A DNA stretch of 64,000 nt from Rhizobium sp. L51/94 (GTDB lineage: Bacteria > Pseudomonadota > Alphaproteobacteria > Rhizobiales > Rhizobiaceae), in contig NZ_CP072141.1 of NCBI RefSeq assembly GCF_019355555.1, positions 862,001-926,000 on the forward strand. The letters are read 5' to 3'. How positions within the stretch are numbered: the stretch's first letter is position 1; each line of letters starts with the position of its first letter. Positions 16,507 through 25,102 of this stretch are shown piece after piece. The position numbers and the translations under genes are program-made. The notes beneath the pieces are model-generated. The model had not been told where the DNA came from. It did not search any database and saw only the letters and a program-made list of their open reading frames with translations.

Positions 16507-17850
16507 TTATCGCTCGTTCTGCGTTCCCATGAGCCGGGTGCGCAGGGCGTTGGAAGCGGCATCGAAGATCATTACCACGGCTAGCGTCAGAAGCACCATA
16601 TAGGCAACGTTTTCCCAGTTCTTGTTGGTACGCATCGCCTCCCAAAGCTTAAGGCCGATACCACCGGCTCCGACCGCACCGATGATCGTCGCACCGCGGA
16701 CGTTCGATTCCCACTGGTATAGCGTCTGGCTGACGATGATCGGCACGATCTGCGGCATCACGCCGTAGCGCTGCACCAGCACTTCAGATGCGCCGGTCGA
16801 CAGGATGCCTTCGCGTGGCTTGTCGTCGATGTTCTCCAGCGCTTCGGCGTAGATCTTGCCGAGCGTACCGGTCTCGGTAAAGAAGATCGCCGCGCTGCCT
16901 GCCAGCGGCCCCGGTCCGAAGGCCCGCGTGAAAAACAGCGCCCAGATCAGCATGTCCATAGACCGCAGGAAGTCGAAAAAACGCTTGAATATGTGGTTGA
17001 CGATGCGGCTCGATGTGATGTTGCGCGCCGCCAGAAAAGCCAGCGGAAAGGAAACGATGGCGCCGAGCAGCGTGCCCAGAAATGCCATGACGATCGTCTG
17101 CAGCAGCTTCGTCAGCACATCGCCGTGCTGCCACTGGTTGTTGTTCCAGAAATCGTCGAATGCCAGCGACCAGTTGGACTGGCCTTTGACCAGCTGCGGA
17201 CCGCTGAACAACAGGGTTGCGATTTCGGAAGGTGATTTCTCGAAAAACTTCGAGCTCGTGTCGAAGATGAAGTTCGGCCAGCCGAGAAAGCGCTTGCGGA
17301 TCTTGACCCGGTCGTTGTCGATGCTGACGTCACCGGCAAAGCCGAGGTCGGCAAGCACGTTGTCGTCATAGACGGTCATCCAGGCAGGCACAGGGCCAAT
17401 CACCTTCGGCTGGCCGCTTACAAGCGATACTGCGACCCGTTCGCCGTTGGCAACGACTGTCACCTCCGTCTTGGTGATCTCGATCATCTTGGCCTTGCCG
17501 GCAACCTCTACCGTCGTGCTGCCGTCGGCGTTGGCCTTTACCCAATCCGGATGCGGATCGTCGCCGAGCGGCGAAAAGCGCGGATAATGTGGCGCCACCT
17601 GATCTCCGGAGAGCCGAAACTCCGGCTGCACGTCGTAGCTGACCCATTGGCTGAGAAAGATGCCGACCCGGTCCCAGTGAGCTTCGCCGAGGATCTTCGG
17701 CAGCTGGAAGAACCAGACGGAATAGAGGGCGTAGAGCAGCAGCCCGATCACCACCAGGAGGCCGCCGAAGCGCTTGCGGAAGGGCGGGTTGAAGGCTTGC
17801 GGAAAGCGCTCTTCGATGGATGCCGCATGGCTTGCGTCGGTCAGCGTCAT
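16507..17850 (-). CDS. phnE: Phosphonate ABC transporter permease, long form
   Basis: Second inner-membrane permease of the phosphonate importer. At 447 aa it is about 125 residues longer than its upstream partner because about 200 residues with no clear membrane segment lie between the first helix (GGLLVVIGLLLYALYSVWFF) and the remaining membrane block; this insert is probably periplasmic. The C-terminal coupling motif GAVGAGGIGLKLWEAM matches PhnE. I start at ATG 17850, 7 bp after phnE1; a start 14 codons upstream would overlap phnE1. The duplicated phnE layout is common in Rhizobiales. Confidence 0.92.
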   Translation of the reverse strand: MTLTDASHAASIEERFPQAFNPPFRKRFGGLLVVIGLLLYALYSVWFFQLPKILGEAHWDRVGIFLSQWVSYDVQPEFRLSGDQVAPHYPRFSPLGDDPHPDWVKANADGSTTVEVAGKAKMIEITKTEVTVVANGERVAVSLVSGQPKVIGPVPAWMTVYDDNVLADLGFAGDVSIDNDRVKIRKRFLGWPNFIFDTSSKFFEKSPSEIATLLFSGPQLVKGQSNWSLAFDDFWNNNQWQHGDVLTKLLQTIVMAFLGTLLGAIVSFPLAFLAARNITSSRIVNHIFKRFFDFLRSMDMLIWALFFTRAFGPGPLAGSAAIFFTETGTLGKIYAEALENIDDKPREGILSTGASEVLVQRYGVMPQIVPIIVSQTLYQWESNVRGATIIGAVGAGGIGLKLWEAMRTNKNWENVAYMVLLTLAVVMIFDAASNALRTRLMGTQNER

Positions 17851-17857
17851 GGGAGCC

Positions 17858-18823
17858 TCAGTGATGCAGCAGGAAGGCGTGTTCGCCAACAAGCCGCTTG
17901 CGTAGCCAGGCGGAGAACTGGTCGACGGCGAGAATGGTGACGAAGAGCAGCAGGATCAGCGCCATCGTCTTGGCGCCGAAGCCGCGCGAGATGGAGAGCT
18001 TCAGTTCCTCGCCGATGCCGCCGCCGCCGACGGCGCCGATGATCGTCGAGGCCCGCACGTTAATCTCCACCCGCAGCAGGGTATAGGACATGAAGTTAGG
18101 CAGGACCTGCGGCAGGGTCGCAAACCGTACCCGCTCGCTCCAGCTGGCACCGACCGAGCGGATGCCTTCATCGGCCCGCATGTCGGCGTTTTCGATTGTC
18201 TCATAGAACAGCTTGCCCAGCGCGCCAATCGAGTGAAGGCCGACGGCGATGATGGCCGAGACCGGCCCTATCGAGATGATTGCGGCAAACAGCCCGGCAA
18301 TGACAATTTCCGGAAAGGCCCTGAGCACCTCCATGACGCGCTTGACGACGATCCGCAAAGGCTTCGACGGCGTCAGGTTGCGTGATGCGATGAACGACAG
18401 TGGCAGGGCAAAGATGAAGCCGATGATCGTCGACACCAGCGCCACGTTGATGGTGATGAGCATCAGTTCGAAGTATTCGGGGATATAGAAATCGCCGAAG
18501 ACATAGACGCGACCGCGCGGGAAATTGAACTCCTCGCCGCCCGTTCCCGGATCGTTGGGGCTGGCTATGTCGAAGAGGGCGCGCCAGACGTCGTTCCAGT
18601 CTTTCGGAACCAGCCAGCTGACGAAGTCGAAGAGATGCGGCAGGCGCTCGAAGAAGTGTCCGGCATTGCTGTCATTGGCAAATTGCATCGACGAGACGAA
18701 GGCCGCCAGCAGCACCAGAAGTCCGAAAATCGTGTAGACCCGCCGGCGCGCGACCTGCCTCGCCCAGCTGTCGCCGATCTGCTGCGCCGTTGGCATCTGC
18801 GAATGGGTGTCGGCTAGGGTCAT
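17858..18823 (-). CDS. phnE: Phosphonate ABC transporter permease
   Basis: Inner-membrane permease of the PhnCDE importer, 321 aa. One N-terminal helix (VYTIFGLLVLLAAFVSSMQF) is followed by a periplasmic segment and a block of five or so helices, with the coupling motif GAVGGGGIGEELKLSISRG near residue 270. It pairs with the longer permease downstream. It starts 78 bp after phnD, beyond a strong hairpin with a U-tract, so it is probably expressed less than phnD. Confidence 0.92.
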   Translation of the reverse strand: MTLADTHSQMPTAQQIGDSWARQVARRRVYTIFGLLVLLAAFVSSMQFANDSNAGHFFERLPHLFDFVSWLVPKDWNDVWRALFDIASPNDPGTGGEEFNFPRGRVYVFGDFYIPEYFELMLITINVALVSTIIGFIFALPLSFIASRNLTPSKPLRIVVKRVMEVLRAFPEIVIAGLFAAIISIGPVSAIIAVGLHSIGALGKLFYETIENADMRADEGIRSVGASWSERVRFATLPQVLPNFMSYTLLRVEINVRASTIIGAVGGGGIGEELKLSISRGFGAKTMALILLLFVTILAVDQFSAWLRKRLVGEHAFLLHH

Positions 18824-18858
18824 GAAACGCTGCTCGTCGGACGGAGTTCAGGCACGTC

Positions 18859-18888
18859 AAAAAGGCGGCCGGTGGGACCGGCCGCCTT
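18859..18888 (-). terminator. Terminator-like hairpin between phnD and phnE1
   Basis: On the minus strand a perfect 12-bp stem (AAGGCGGCCGGT / ACCGGCCGCCTT) with a 3-nt loop is followed by five U residues. This is a textbook intrinsic terminator placed inside the operon, so it should cut down transcription of phnE1/phnE2 relative to phnD, unless those genes have their own promoter. Confidence 0.85.
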
Positions 18889-18901
18889 CAGTGATCTCGG
18901 A

Positions 18902-19810
18902 TCAGCCGCCGATAGCTGCTTTGCGGACTTCAACGATTGCGTTGTAGAAGTCGGCCTTGACAGGAACGTAGCCCTTGAAGTCGCCGCCTTCGATGGCGTC
19001 GAAGCACTTCTTGTCCTTGGTCGGGAGCTGGGTGAAGAAGTCGGCCAGCTTGGTCTGCCATTCAGTGCCGAGCTTGTTGGAAACGACCAGCGGGCCGTTC
19101 GGGATCAGCGGCGAACGCCAGACTTCAACCAGCTTGTTCGGGTCGACAGCGCCCTTGTTGACTTCCTTGCGGAAGGTGCCGGAGGTGTAGCCGTCCTTGA
19201 AGTTGCCAATGCCGGAGGAATCGTCGACTGCAACATCGACCTTACCGTCATAGGCTGCGAGCAGGTTGTTCTCGTGGCCGCCGTTGAACTGCGTCGAACC
19301 GAAGAACTTGTCGTTCGGAACGCCCGTGCTCTTCGGGATCTGTGTCAGCGGAACGAGGTAGCCGGAGGTGGAGTCCGGGTCGGCGTAGCCGAGCTTCTTG
19401 CCCTTGGCGTCCATGATGGTCTTGATGCCGGAGGACTTCAGGGCCAGACCGATGGAGTAGTAGCCGGTCGCGCCGTCGGCCTGCTGAGTCGTCAGGATAG
19501 GGGTGACGGCCTTCGGATCCTTGATGAAGGTCGCGGCATAACCGGAGGCGCCGAGTTCTGCGAAATCGAGCGTGCCGCCCAGCAGGCCTTGGATAACGCC
19601 GTCATAATCGGCAGCCGGGAACAGCGAGACCTTTTCAAAACCGAAGGTTTCCTTGAGATGCTCGGCAAGGCAGGCGTAGTTGCGTAGACGGTCGGCTTCG
19701 TTCTCGCCGCCGAGAATGCCGACGCGGAATTCCTTGAGGTCGGCTGCGGATGCTGCCTGGCCGACGAGCGAAAGGATCGCCGTGGCTGCAAGAAGTGTCT
19801 TCTTCAACAT
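18902..19810 (-). CDS. phnD: Phosphonate ABC transporter substrate-binding protein
   Basis: Periplasmic phosphonate receptor, 302 aa. It has a Sec signal peptide (TLLAATAILSLVGQAASA), then the mature PhnD-like type-2 binding fold starting EFRVGILGGENEADRLRNY; PDSTSGYLVPLTQI and FFGSTQFNGGHENNLLAAYDGKVDVA are family-typical. SD sequence CAGGAGACG lies just upstream. It is separated from phnC by 89 bp with a hairpin and from phnE1 by a terminator. Confidence 0.94.
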   Translation of the reverse strand: MLKKTLLAATAILSLVGQAASAADLKEFRVGILGGENEADRLRNYACLAEHLKETFGFEKVSLFPAADYDGVIQGLLGGTLDFAELGASGYAATFIKDPKAVTPILTTQQADGATGYYSIGLALKSSGIKTIMDAKGKKLGYADPDSTSGYLVPLTQIPKSTGVPNDKFFGSTQFNGGHENNLLAAYDGKVDVAVDDSSGIGNFKDGYTSGTFRKEVNKGAVDPNKLVEVWRSPLIPNGPLVVSNKLGTEWQTKLADFFTQLPTKDKKCFDAIEGGDFKGYVPVKADFYNAIVEVRKAAIGG

Positions 19811-19887
19811 GGGTTTCGTCTCCTGATTAACCGGTGTCCCCGGATGTTCGGTCTGAATGGATGCACCCGTGACGTGGGCCTTCGATC

Positions 19888-19910
19888 CCGGTCTCTCCCT
19901 CAGAGACCGG
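19888..19910 (-). repeat. Stem-loop overlapping the phnC stop codon
   Basis: CCGGTCTCT (19888-19896) and AGAGACCGG (19902-19910) form a perfect 9-bp stem with a 5-nt loop, spanning the end of phnC. No U-tract follows. It may be a processing or stability element between phnC and phnD. Confidence 0.5.
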
Positions 19911-20754
19911 CCAGTGCCAGCGGCGAGGCGCCGGCAGATTGCTGAGCCACGCTTGCAGCAGGCAAGCTGGCAGTATTGATGCTCGTCGACGTCATCGTCT
20001 CGTCGATGCCCGCGCCATCCCGATCGGTGCCGTAGATGGCATTGACCGCGTCGGCGCTCAGCGCTGAAGGCGGACCGTCGAAGACGACGCGGCCGGACGC
20101 CATGCCGATGATGCGCTCACAATAATTGCGGGCTGTATCCAGCGTATGCAGGTTGGTGATGACCGTAATACCGTCGCGCTCGTTGATGTCGCGCAGCGCA
20201 TCCATGACGATCTTCGCATTCAGAGGATCGAGGGAAGCGATCGGCTCGTCGGCAAGCAGCATCTTGGGCTTCTGCATCAGTGCCCGGGCAATTGCCACAC
20301 GCTGCTGCTGGCCGCCGGAAAGGGTGCCTGCCATCTGCATTGCCGTCTGCTCGATACCGAGACGCTCTAGCGCCATGATGGCATCGATGCGCTCTTCGCG
20401 GGTGAAGATATTGAGCAGGCTGAGTGCCGTCGGCCGGTGGTTGAGCCGCCCGAGCATGACGTTGGTGAGTACATCGAGGCGGGGCACGAGATTGAACTGC
20501 TGGAAGATCATCGCGCAGTCGCGCTGCCAGTTGCGCAGGGCCTTGCCGCGAAATGCCGAAACCTCGGCGCCGGCGAAATGGATGGAGCCCGACGAGGGAA
20601 GTGCGAGATGGTTTATCATGCGCAGCAGCGTCGACTTGCCGGCGCCCGATCGACCGATGATGCCGACCATTTGGCCCTGCGGGATGTCCAGCGTCACGGA
20701 ATCGACAGCGATCTTGTTTCCGAAAGTGCGGGTTACATCCCTGAGTTCGAACAT
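19900..20754 (-). CDS. phnC: Phosphonate ABC transporter ATP-binding protein
   Basis: ATPase of the phosphonate importer, 284 aa from ATG 20754. Walker [10 protein letters not shown] near residue 36, signature [15 protein letters not shown], Walker [13 protein letters not shown] and the switch loop TNLHTLDTA (His present) match PhnC. An open frame 9 codons longer exists but starts MCRREKRDQ and lacks family similarity. It is the first gene of the phnCDE1E2 unit and follows a terminator that separates it from the phnG-L block. Confidence 0.93.
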   Translation of the reverse strand: MFELRDVTRTFGNKIAVDSVTLDIPQGQMVGIIGRSGAGKSTLLRMINHLALPSSGSIHFAGAEVSAFRGKALRNWQRDCAMIFQQFNLVPRLDVLTNVMLGRLNHRPTALSLLNIFTREERIDAIMALERLGIEQTAMQMAGTLSGGQQQRVAIARALMQKPKMLLADEPIASLDPLNAKIVMDALRDINERDGITVITNLHTLDTARNYCERIIGMASGRVVFDGPPSALSADAVNAIYGTDRDGAGIDETMTSTSINTASLPAASVAQQSAGASPLALAGL

Positions 20755-20798
20755 CTGGTCTCTCTTTTCGCGACGACACACGTCATGTGTGAAGCTTT

Positions 20799-20824
20799 CA
20801 AAAAAGGCGCGTCTGAACGCGCCT
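20799..20824 (-). terminator. Rho-independent terminator between the acetyltransferase gene and phnC
   Basis: On the minus strand an 8-bp GC-rich stem (AGGCGCGT / ACGCGCCT) with a 4-nt loop is followed by a run of U. It would end the phnGHIJKL-acetyltransferase transcript. Its downstream edge is only 45 bp from the phnC start. Confidence 0.85.
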
Positions 20825-20851
20825 ATCGGTTGAAATGCTTACCGAAGGTTG

Positions 20852-20880
20852 ATGAACCTCCGATGTCAGATTTGTGTAAC
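20852..20880 (-). promoter_or_regulatory. Candidate Pho box upstream of phnC
   Basis: On the minus strand three half-sites at 11-bp spacing read GTTACAC-AAAT-CTGACAT-CGGA-GGTTCAT. The first two give about 13 of 18 matches to the PhoB consensus CTGTCATAAATCTGTCAT by my count. It is about 100 bp before phnC. Oddly, the terminator at 20799-20824 lies between the box and the gene, so either the promoter reads through it or it acts as a leader attenuator. Confidence 0.5.
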
Positions 20881-20910
20881 TGCTGTCACAAATCCCGTCG
20901 GAGGCGTCCT

Positions 20911-21528
20911 TCAGCCACCGTAGCGGCTAAGAAAATCCTCGCCTGAAAGGGCACGGAAATCCTCCAGCGCAGTGCGCAGCCGGTTGTGGTCCCAATCCCA
21001 CCAGGCCAAGGCATCCATCCGCTCGCCGACAGCCTTTGAAAATCGCTCGCGGATCAGTTTGGCGGGCACCCCACCGACGATTGTGTAGGGCGCGACGTCT
21101 TTCGAAACCACTGCTCCGGCGCCGATCACGGCACCGTTTCCGACCTTCACGCCGGGAAGCACAGTCGCGCCATGGCCGATCCAGACGTCGTTGCCGATGA
21201 CGACGCGGTTCTCACGGCGCCAGGCGAAGAAGTCGGTTTCCAGGTCGGCATCCGGCCAGTAGTCCTTGGCACGGTAGGTGAAATGGTGAAGGGTGGCGCG
21301 CCATGTCGGATGGTTGGTCGCGTTGATGCGCACGGCGGCGGCGATATTGACGAATTTGCCAATGGTCGTGCACCAGACTGCACCATCCTGCATGATATAG
21401 GAATAGTCGCCCATATCGACCTCATCGAGCCGGCAGCGCTCGGACACCTCGGTATAGCGTCCGAGGGTCGACTGGCTGACGCGCGCCGTCGGATCGATAG
21501 AGGGCTGCTCGCCAATTTTCCTGGTCAT
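20911..21528 (-). CDS. Hexapeptide-repeat acetyltransferase of the phn cluster
   Basis: A left-handed beta-helix acyltransferase (LbetaH), 205 aa from ATG 21528, which has GGAG 8 nt upstream. Hexapeptide turns are visible in PTARVSQSTLGRYTEVS, then GNDVWIGHGATVLPGVKVGN and GAVIGAGAVVSKDVAPYTI, and VGGVPAKLIRERF is the usual C-terminal cap. Proteins of this type (chloramphenicol/streptogramin acetyltransferase-like) are a known companion of C-P lyase operons; the acceptor is probably an aminoalkylphosphonate or pathway intermediate, by analogy with PhnO, but this is not proven. It follows phnL after 78 bp and ends before a terminator. Confidence 0.88.
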   Translation of the reverse strand: MTRKIGEQPSIDPTARVSQSTLGRYTEVSERCRLDEVDMGDYSYIMQDGAVWCTTIGKFVNIAAAVRINATNHPTWRATLHHFTYRAKDYWPDADLETDFFAWRRENRVVIGNDVWIGHGATVLPGVKVGNGAVIGAGAVVSKDVAPYTIVGGVPAKLIRERFSKAVGERMDALAWWDWDHNRLRTALEDFRALSGEDFLSRYGG

Positions 21529-21606
21529 CTCAATGTCTCCGGGCGCAGTTTCACCTTCACGCCGCAGGTCTGCGGCGCCATAGGTTTCTCGTTGGATTGG
21601 CAAAGT

Positions 21607-22326
21607 TCAGGCCTCGGCCGGAACGCGGGATATGCGTGGCGAGAACGCACTGACATCGAGGATGCGGTCGGCGACAGCAGCCCGAACCTCATCGTCATGG
21701 AAGATGCCGAGCAAGGCCACGCCGGCCTTCTTCTTGGCGGCGATCAACTCCACGACGACAGCGCGGTTGCGCGCGTCGAGCGATGCCGTCGGCTCATCGA
21801 GCAACAGGATCGCGTGATCGGTGATGAAGCCGCGGGCAATGTTGACGCGCTGTTGCTCGCCACCGGAAAATGTCGCCGGCGGCAGCTGCCATAGTTCCTC
21901 GGGCAGGTTGAGCCGCGATAGCAGTTCTGCGGCCCGTTCCCGGGCCACGATGTGGCTTTCGCCACGCGCCGTCAGCGGTTCCGCGACGACATCGATGGCG
22001 GCGACGCGTGGTACGGTGCGCAAGAACTGGCTGACATAACCCATCGTGTGGCGGCGCACGTCGATGACGGTGCGGGGATCCGCGGTCGCAAGGTCGACGA
22101 TGCGGCCCTTGTGGACGACGAGGATCTGGCCACCATCGACGGCGTAGTTGCCGTAGGTCATTTTCAGCAGCGAGCTTTTGCCGATGCCCGATGGACCGCC
22201 GAGCACGACGCACTCCCCGGCGGCGACCGAGAACGAGACGTCGGCGACAACAGGCAGGCGAATGCCGTCGCGCAGATGCATGACGAAGCTTTTGAAAACT
22301 TCGGAGACGACGAGAGGGGTTGCCAT
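21607..22326 (-). CDS. phnL: C-P lyase system ABC-type ATPase PhnL
   Basis: Soluble ABC-fold ATPase with no membrane partner; together with PhnG, H and I it supports formation of the ribose-phosphonate triphosphate. Walker A GGPSGIGKSSLLK near residue 43, signature FSGGEQQRVNIARGF, Walker B ILLLDEPTASLD and switch GIFHDDEV are present; 239 aa is normal for PhnL. It starts 12 bp after phnK. Confidence 0.93.
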   Translation of the reverse strand: MATPLVVSEVFKSFVMHLRDGIRLPVVADVSFSVAAGECVVLGGPSGIGKSSLLKMTYGNYAVDGGQILVVHKGRIVDLATADPRTVIDVRRHTMGYVSQFLRTVPRVAAIDVVAEPLTARGESHIVARERAAELLSRLNLPEELWQLPPATFSGGEQQRVNIARGFITDHAILLLDEPTASLDARNRAVVVELIAAKKKAGVALLGIFHDDEVRAAVADRILDVSAFSPRISRVPAEA

Positions 22327-22338
22327 GACGTTCTTTCC

Positions 22339-23115
22339 CTAGACTTGCAGGATCGAGGATACGAGCAGTTGCGTGTAGGGCTCCTGCGGATCGTCCAGCA
22401 CGCGGTCGGTCAGGCCGTGCTCGATGACATTGCCGTCCTTCATCACCATCATCCGGTGCGAGAGCAGCCGCGCGACGGCGAGATCGTGGGTGACTACGAT
22501 TGCAGAGAGGCCGAGATCCTGGACGAGGCCGCGCACGAGATCGAGCAGGCGGGCCTGCACGGAGACGTCCAGACCACCGGTCGGCTCGTCCATGAAGACC
22601 AGGCGGGGCGAGGTCACCAAGTTACGGGCAATCTGCAGGCGCTGGCGCATGCCGCCGGAAAAAGCGCGCGGCTGGTCGTCGATGCGGTCGGCATTGATCT
22701 CGACGCGTCCGAGCCAGTCAATGGCGGTCGCGCGGATATTGCCGTAGTGGCGATCACCGACGGCCATCAGTCGCTCGCCGACATTAGCCCCGGCGGAAAC
22801 CGTCATGCGAAGTCCATCGGCCGGGTTCTGGTGCACAAAACCCCAGTCGGTGCGCATCAGGAAGCGCCGCTCGGCCTCGTTCATGTGGAAGAGCTCGCGA
22901 TATTGCCCGTCGCGCATGTGGTACTCGATGCTGCCGGTGGTCGGCATCAGCCGGGTCGACAGGCAGTTCAGCAACGTCGTCTTGCCGGAACCGGATTCCC
23001 CGACGATCGCCAGCACTTCGCCCGGCCAGAGGTCGAACGAGACATTGCGGCAGCCGATGCGGCTCCCGTAGAATTTCGAGATATCCTTGACCCTGAGGAG
23101 TGGCGTCTCAGTCAT
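22339..23115 (-). CDS. phnK: C-P lyase system ABC-type ATPase PhnK
   Basis: ABC-fold ATPase that docks on the PhnGHIJ core complex. Walker [12 protein letters not shown], signature FSGGMRQRLQIARNL, Walker B LVFMDEPTGGLD and switch VVTHDLAVARL are all visible in 258 aa. The ATG at 23115 overlaps the phnJ stop (ATGA), which sets the start; a 22-codon longer frame lies wholly inside phnJ. Confidence 0.94.
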   Translation of the reverse strand: MTETPLLRVKDISKFYGSRIGCRNVSFDLWPGEVLAIVGESGSGKTTLLNCLSTRLMPTTGSIEYHMRDGQYRELFHMNEAERRFLMRTDWGFVHQNPADGLRMTVSAGANVGERLMAVGDRHYGNIRATAIDWLGRVEINADRIDDQPRAFSGGMRQRLQIARNLVTSPRLVFMDEPTGGLDVSVQARLLDLVRGLVQDLGLSAIVVTHDLAVARLLSHRMMVMKDGNVIEHGLTDRVLDDPQEPYTQLLVSSILQV

Positions 23116-23993
23116 TCCGCAGCCTCCTTGGCGGGTGCCAGCATCTCGCCGACATGCCCATGGGCCCGGCGATCCTCGCAATGGTCGGTGTCGGAGCAGA
23201 CGAACATCCGCCCGCCCTTGTCGTCGAGGATGACCTCGTCAAGGTAAACGTCTTCCGCGCCGCAGAGTGCGCAGGGCTTGTCGAAGCTCTGGATCTCGAA
23301 GGGATGATCCTCGAAGTCGAGGCTGACCACGTCGGTATAGGGCGGCACGGCATAGATCCGCTTCTCGCGACCGGCGCCGAATAGCTGCAAGGCTTCCGAC
23401 TGGTGCATTTTCGGGTTGTCGAACTTCGGCGTCGGCGAAGGGTCCATAACATAGCGGCCCTGGACCTTGACCGGATAGGCATAGGTCGTGGCAATCCGGC
23501 CGTTGCGGGCGATGTCCTCGTAGAGCTTGACGTGCATCAGGCCGTATTCTTCCAGCGCATGCATCTTGCGCGTCTCGGTCTCGCGCGGCTCCAGGAAGCG
23601 CAATGGCTCCGGCTGCGGCACCTGGTAGACCAGCACCTGATTGGGCCCGAGTTTCTCTTCGGGAATGCGGTGGCGGGTCTGGATGATCGTCGCCTCGCTG
23701 GTGCGGGTAGTGACAGCAACATTGGCGACCTTCTGGAAGAAGGCCCGGATCGACACGGCATTGGTCGTGTCGTCTGCGCCCTGGTCGATGACCTTGAGAA
23801 CGTCGTCAGGGCCGATGATCGACGCCGTCACCTGCACGCCGCCGGTGCCCCAGCCATAGGGCATCGGCATTTCGCGCGAGGCGAACGGCACCTGGTAGCC
23901 GGGGATCGCAATCGCCTTGAGGATGGCGCGGCGGATCATCCGTTTGGTTTGTTCGTCAAGATAGGCGAAGTTGTATGTTGCAAGCGCGCTCAT
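23112..23993 (-). CDS. phnJ: Alpha-D-ribose 1-methylphosphonate 5-phosphate C-P lyase
   Basis: Radical-SAM enzyme that breaks the carbon-phosphorus bond. The four key cysteines sit at positions 241, 244, 266 and 272 (CALC, then VCSDTDHC), the same numbers as the three Fe-S ligands and the radical cysteine that I recall for E. coli PhnJ, so the enzyme looks intact. PMPYGWGTGGVQ near residue 45 is another family block. Length 293 aa. The ATG overlaps the phnI stop by 4 nt and the gene overlaps phnK by 4 nt. Confidence 0.97.
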   Translation of the reverse strand: MSALATYNFAYLDEQTKRMIRRAILKAIAIPGYQVPFASREMPMPYGWGTGGVQVTASIIGPDDVLKVIDQGADDTTNAVSIRAFFQKVANVAVTTRTSEATIIQTRHRIPEEKLGPNQVLVYQVPQPEPLRFLEPRETETRKMHALEEYGLMHVKLYEDIARNGRIATTYAYPVKVQGRYVMDPSPTPKFDNPKMHQSEALQLFGAGREKRIYAVPPYTDVVSLDFEDHPFEIQSFDKPCALCGAEDVYLDEVILDDKGGRMFVCSDTDHCEDRRAHGHVGEMLAPAKEAAE

Positions 23994-25099
23994 TCGGCAG
24001 CCTCCTGAAGGGGTTCCTGGCCGGCCTTGCGCGCCTTTTCGAAATCGCTGCGCATGCGGCGGACAAGATCGAGCTCAGCCTGGAAGTCGACATAGTGCGG
24101 CAGCTTCAGATGCTCGACGAAGCCGGTGGCCTGGACATTGTCGGAATGCGAGATGACGAATTCCTCGTCCTGCGCCGGTGCGGTCACGTCCTCGCCGAGT
24201 TCCTCGGCCCTCAGCGCTCGGTCGACCAGCGACATGGCCATCGCCTTGCGCTCGCTCTGGCCGAACACCAGGCCGTACCCGCGCGTAAACTGCGGCGGTG
24301 CCTTGGCCGAGCCCTTGAACTGGTTGACCATCTGGCATTCCGTGACCTGGATGGTGCCGAGCGAGACCGCGAAGCCGAGTTCCGGCACGTCGAGTTCGAC
24401 CTCGACCTCGCCGATGCGGATCTCGCCGGTGAAGGGATGGTTACGGCCATAGCCCCGCTGCGTGGAATAGCCGAGCGCCAGCAGAAAGCCCTCGTCGCCG
24501 CGTGCCAGGGCCTGCAGCCGAAGGTCGCGCGTCATCGGGAATTCCATCGGCTCGCGCGTCAGGTCGCCGGTCTCGTTGTCCTCCGGCATGTCGCCATCTG
24601 CCTCGATCAGCCCTTCTTCCGCGAGGATTTCCGATACGCGCATGACGCGGTCATCTTCGGCCTGGCGCTGCGCGCCTTGCTCGACTGCTTCGTCTCCCAG
24701 CAGCGAGGGATCGAGCAGGCGATGGGTGTAGTCGAAGGTAGGCCCGAGCAACTGGCCGCCCGGCAGATCCTTGTAGGTCGCCGAAATGCGCCGCTCTATC
24801 TTCATCGCGGCGGTATCGATCGGCTGTGAATAGCCAAAACGTGGCAGCGTCGTGCGGTAGGCGCGCAGGATGAAGATCGCCTCGATCATGTCACCGCGTG
24901 ACTGGCGGATGGCCAGCGCCGCCAGGGTCCGGTCGTAGAGCGAGGCTTCGGCCATGACGCGATCGACGGCGAGCGAAAGCTGCGCGACGATCTGGTCTAT
25001 GCCGATGGCCGGCAGCGAGCGGTCACCGCGACGGCGGTCGGCGAGCAGCCGGTGGGCATTGGCGATGGCGGCTTCGCCACCCTTGACGGCAACATACAT
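23990..25099 (-). CDS. phnI: C-P lyase core protein PhnI (nucleoside-transferase subunit)
   Basis: With PhnG, H and L it displaces adenine from ATP with a phosphonate to give ribose 1-phosphonate 5-triphosphate. The 369-aa protein starts MYVAVKGGEAAI, the conserved PhnI N terminus, and contains AIFILRAYRTTLPRFGYS and LDPSLLGDEAVEQGAQRQAEDD, both typical. It starts 3 bp after phnH and overlaps phnJ by 4 nt. The adenine released by this reaction could be consumed by the adenine deaminase encoded at 934-2712. Confidence 0.95.
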   Translation of the reverse strand: MYVAVKGGEAAIANAHRLLADRRRGDRSLPAIGIDQIVAQLSLAVDRVMAEASLYDRTLAALAIRQSRGDMIEAIFILRAYRTTLPRFGYSQPIDTAAMKIERRISATYKDLPGGQLLGPTFDYTHRLLDPSLLGDEAVEQGAQRQAEDDRVMRVSEILAEEGLIEADGDMPEDNETGDLTREPMEFPMTRDLRLQALARGDEGFLLALGYSTQRGYGRNHPFTGEIRIGEVEVELDVPELGFAVSLGTIQVTECQMVNQFKGSAKAPPQFTRGYGLVFGQSERKAMAMSLVDRALRAEELGEDVTAPAQDEEFVISHSDNVQATGFVEHLKLPHYVDFQAELDLVRRMRSDFEKARKAGQEPLQEAAE

Positions 25100-25102
25100 C
25101 GG

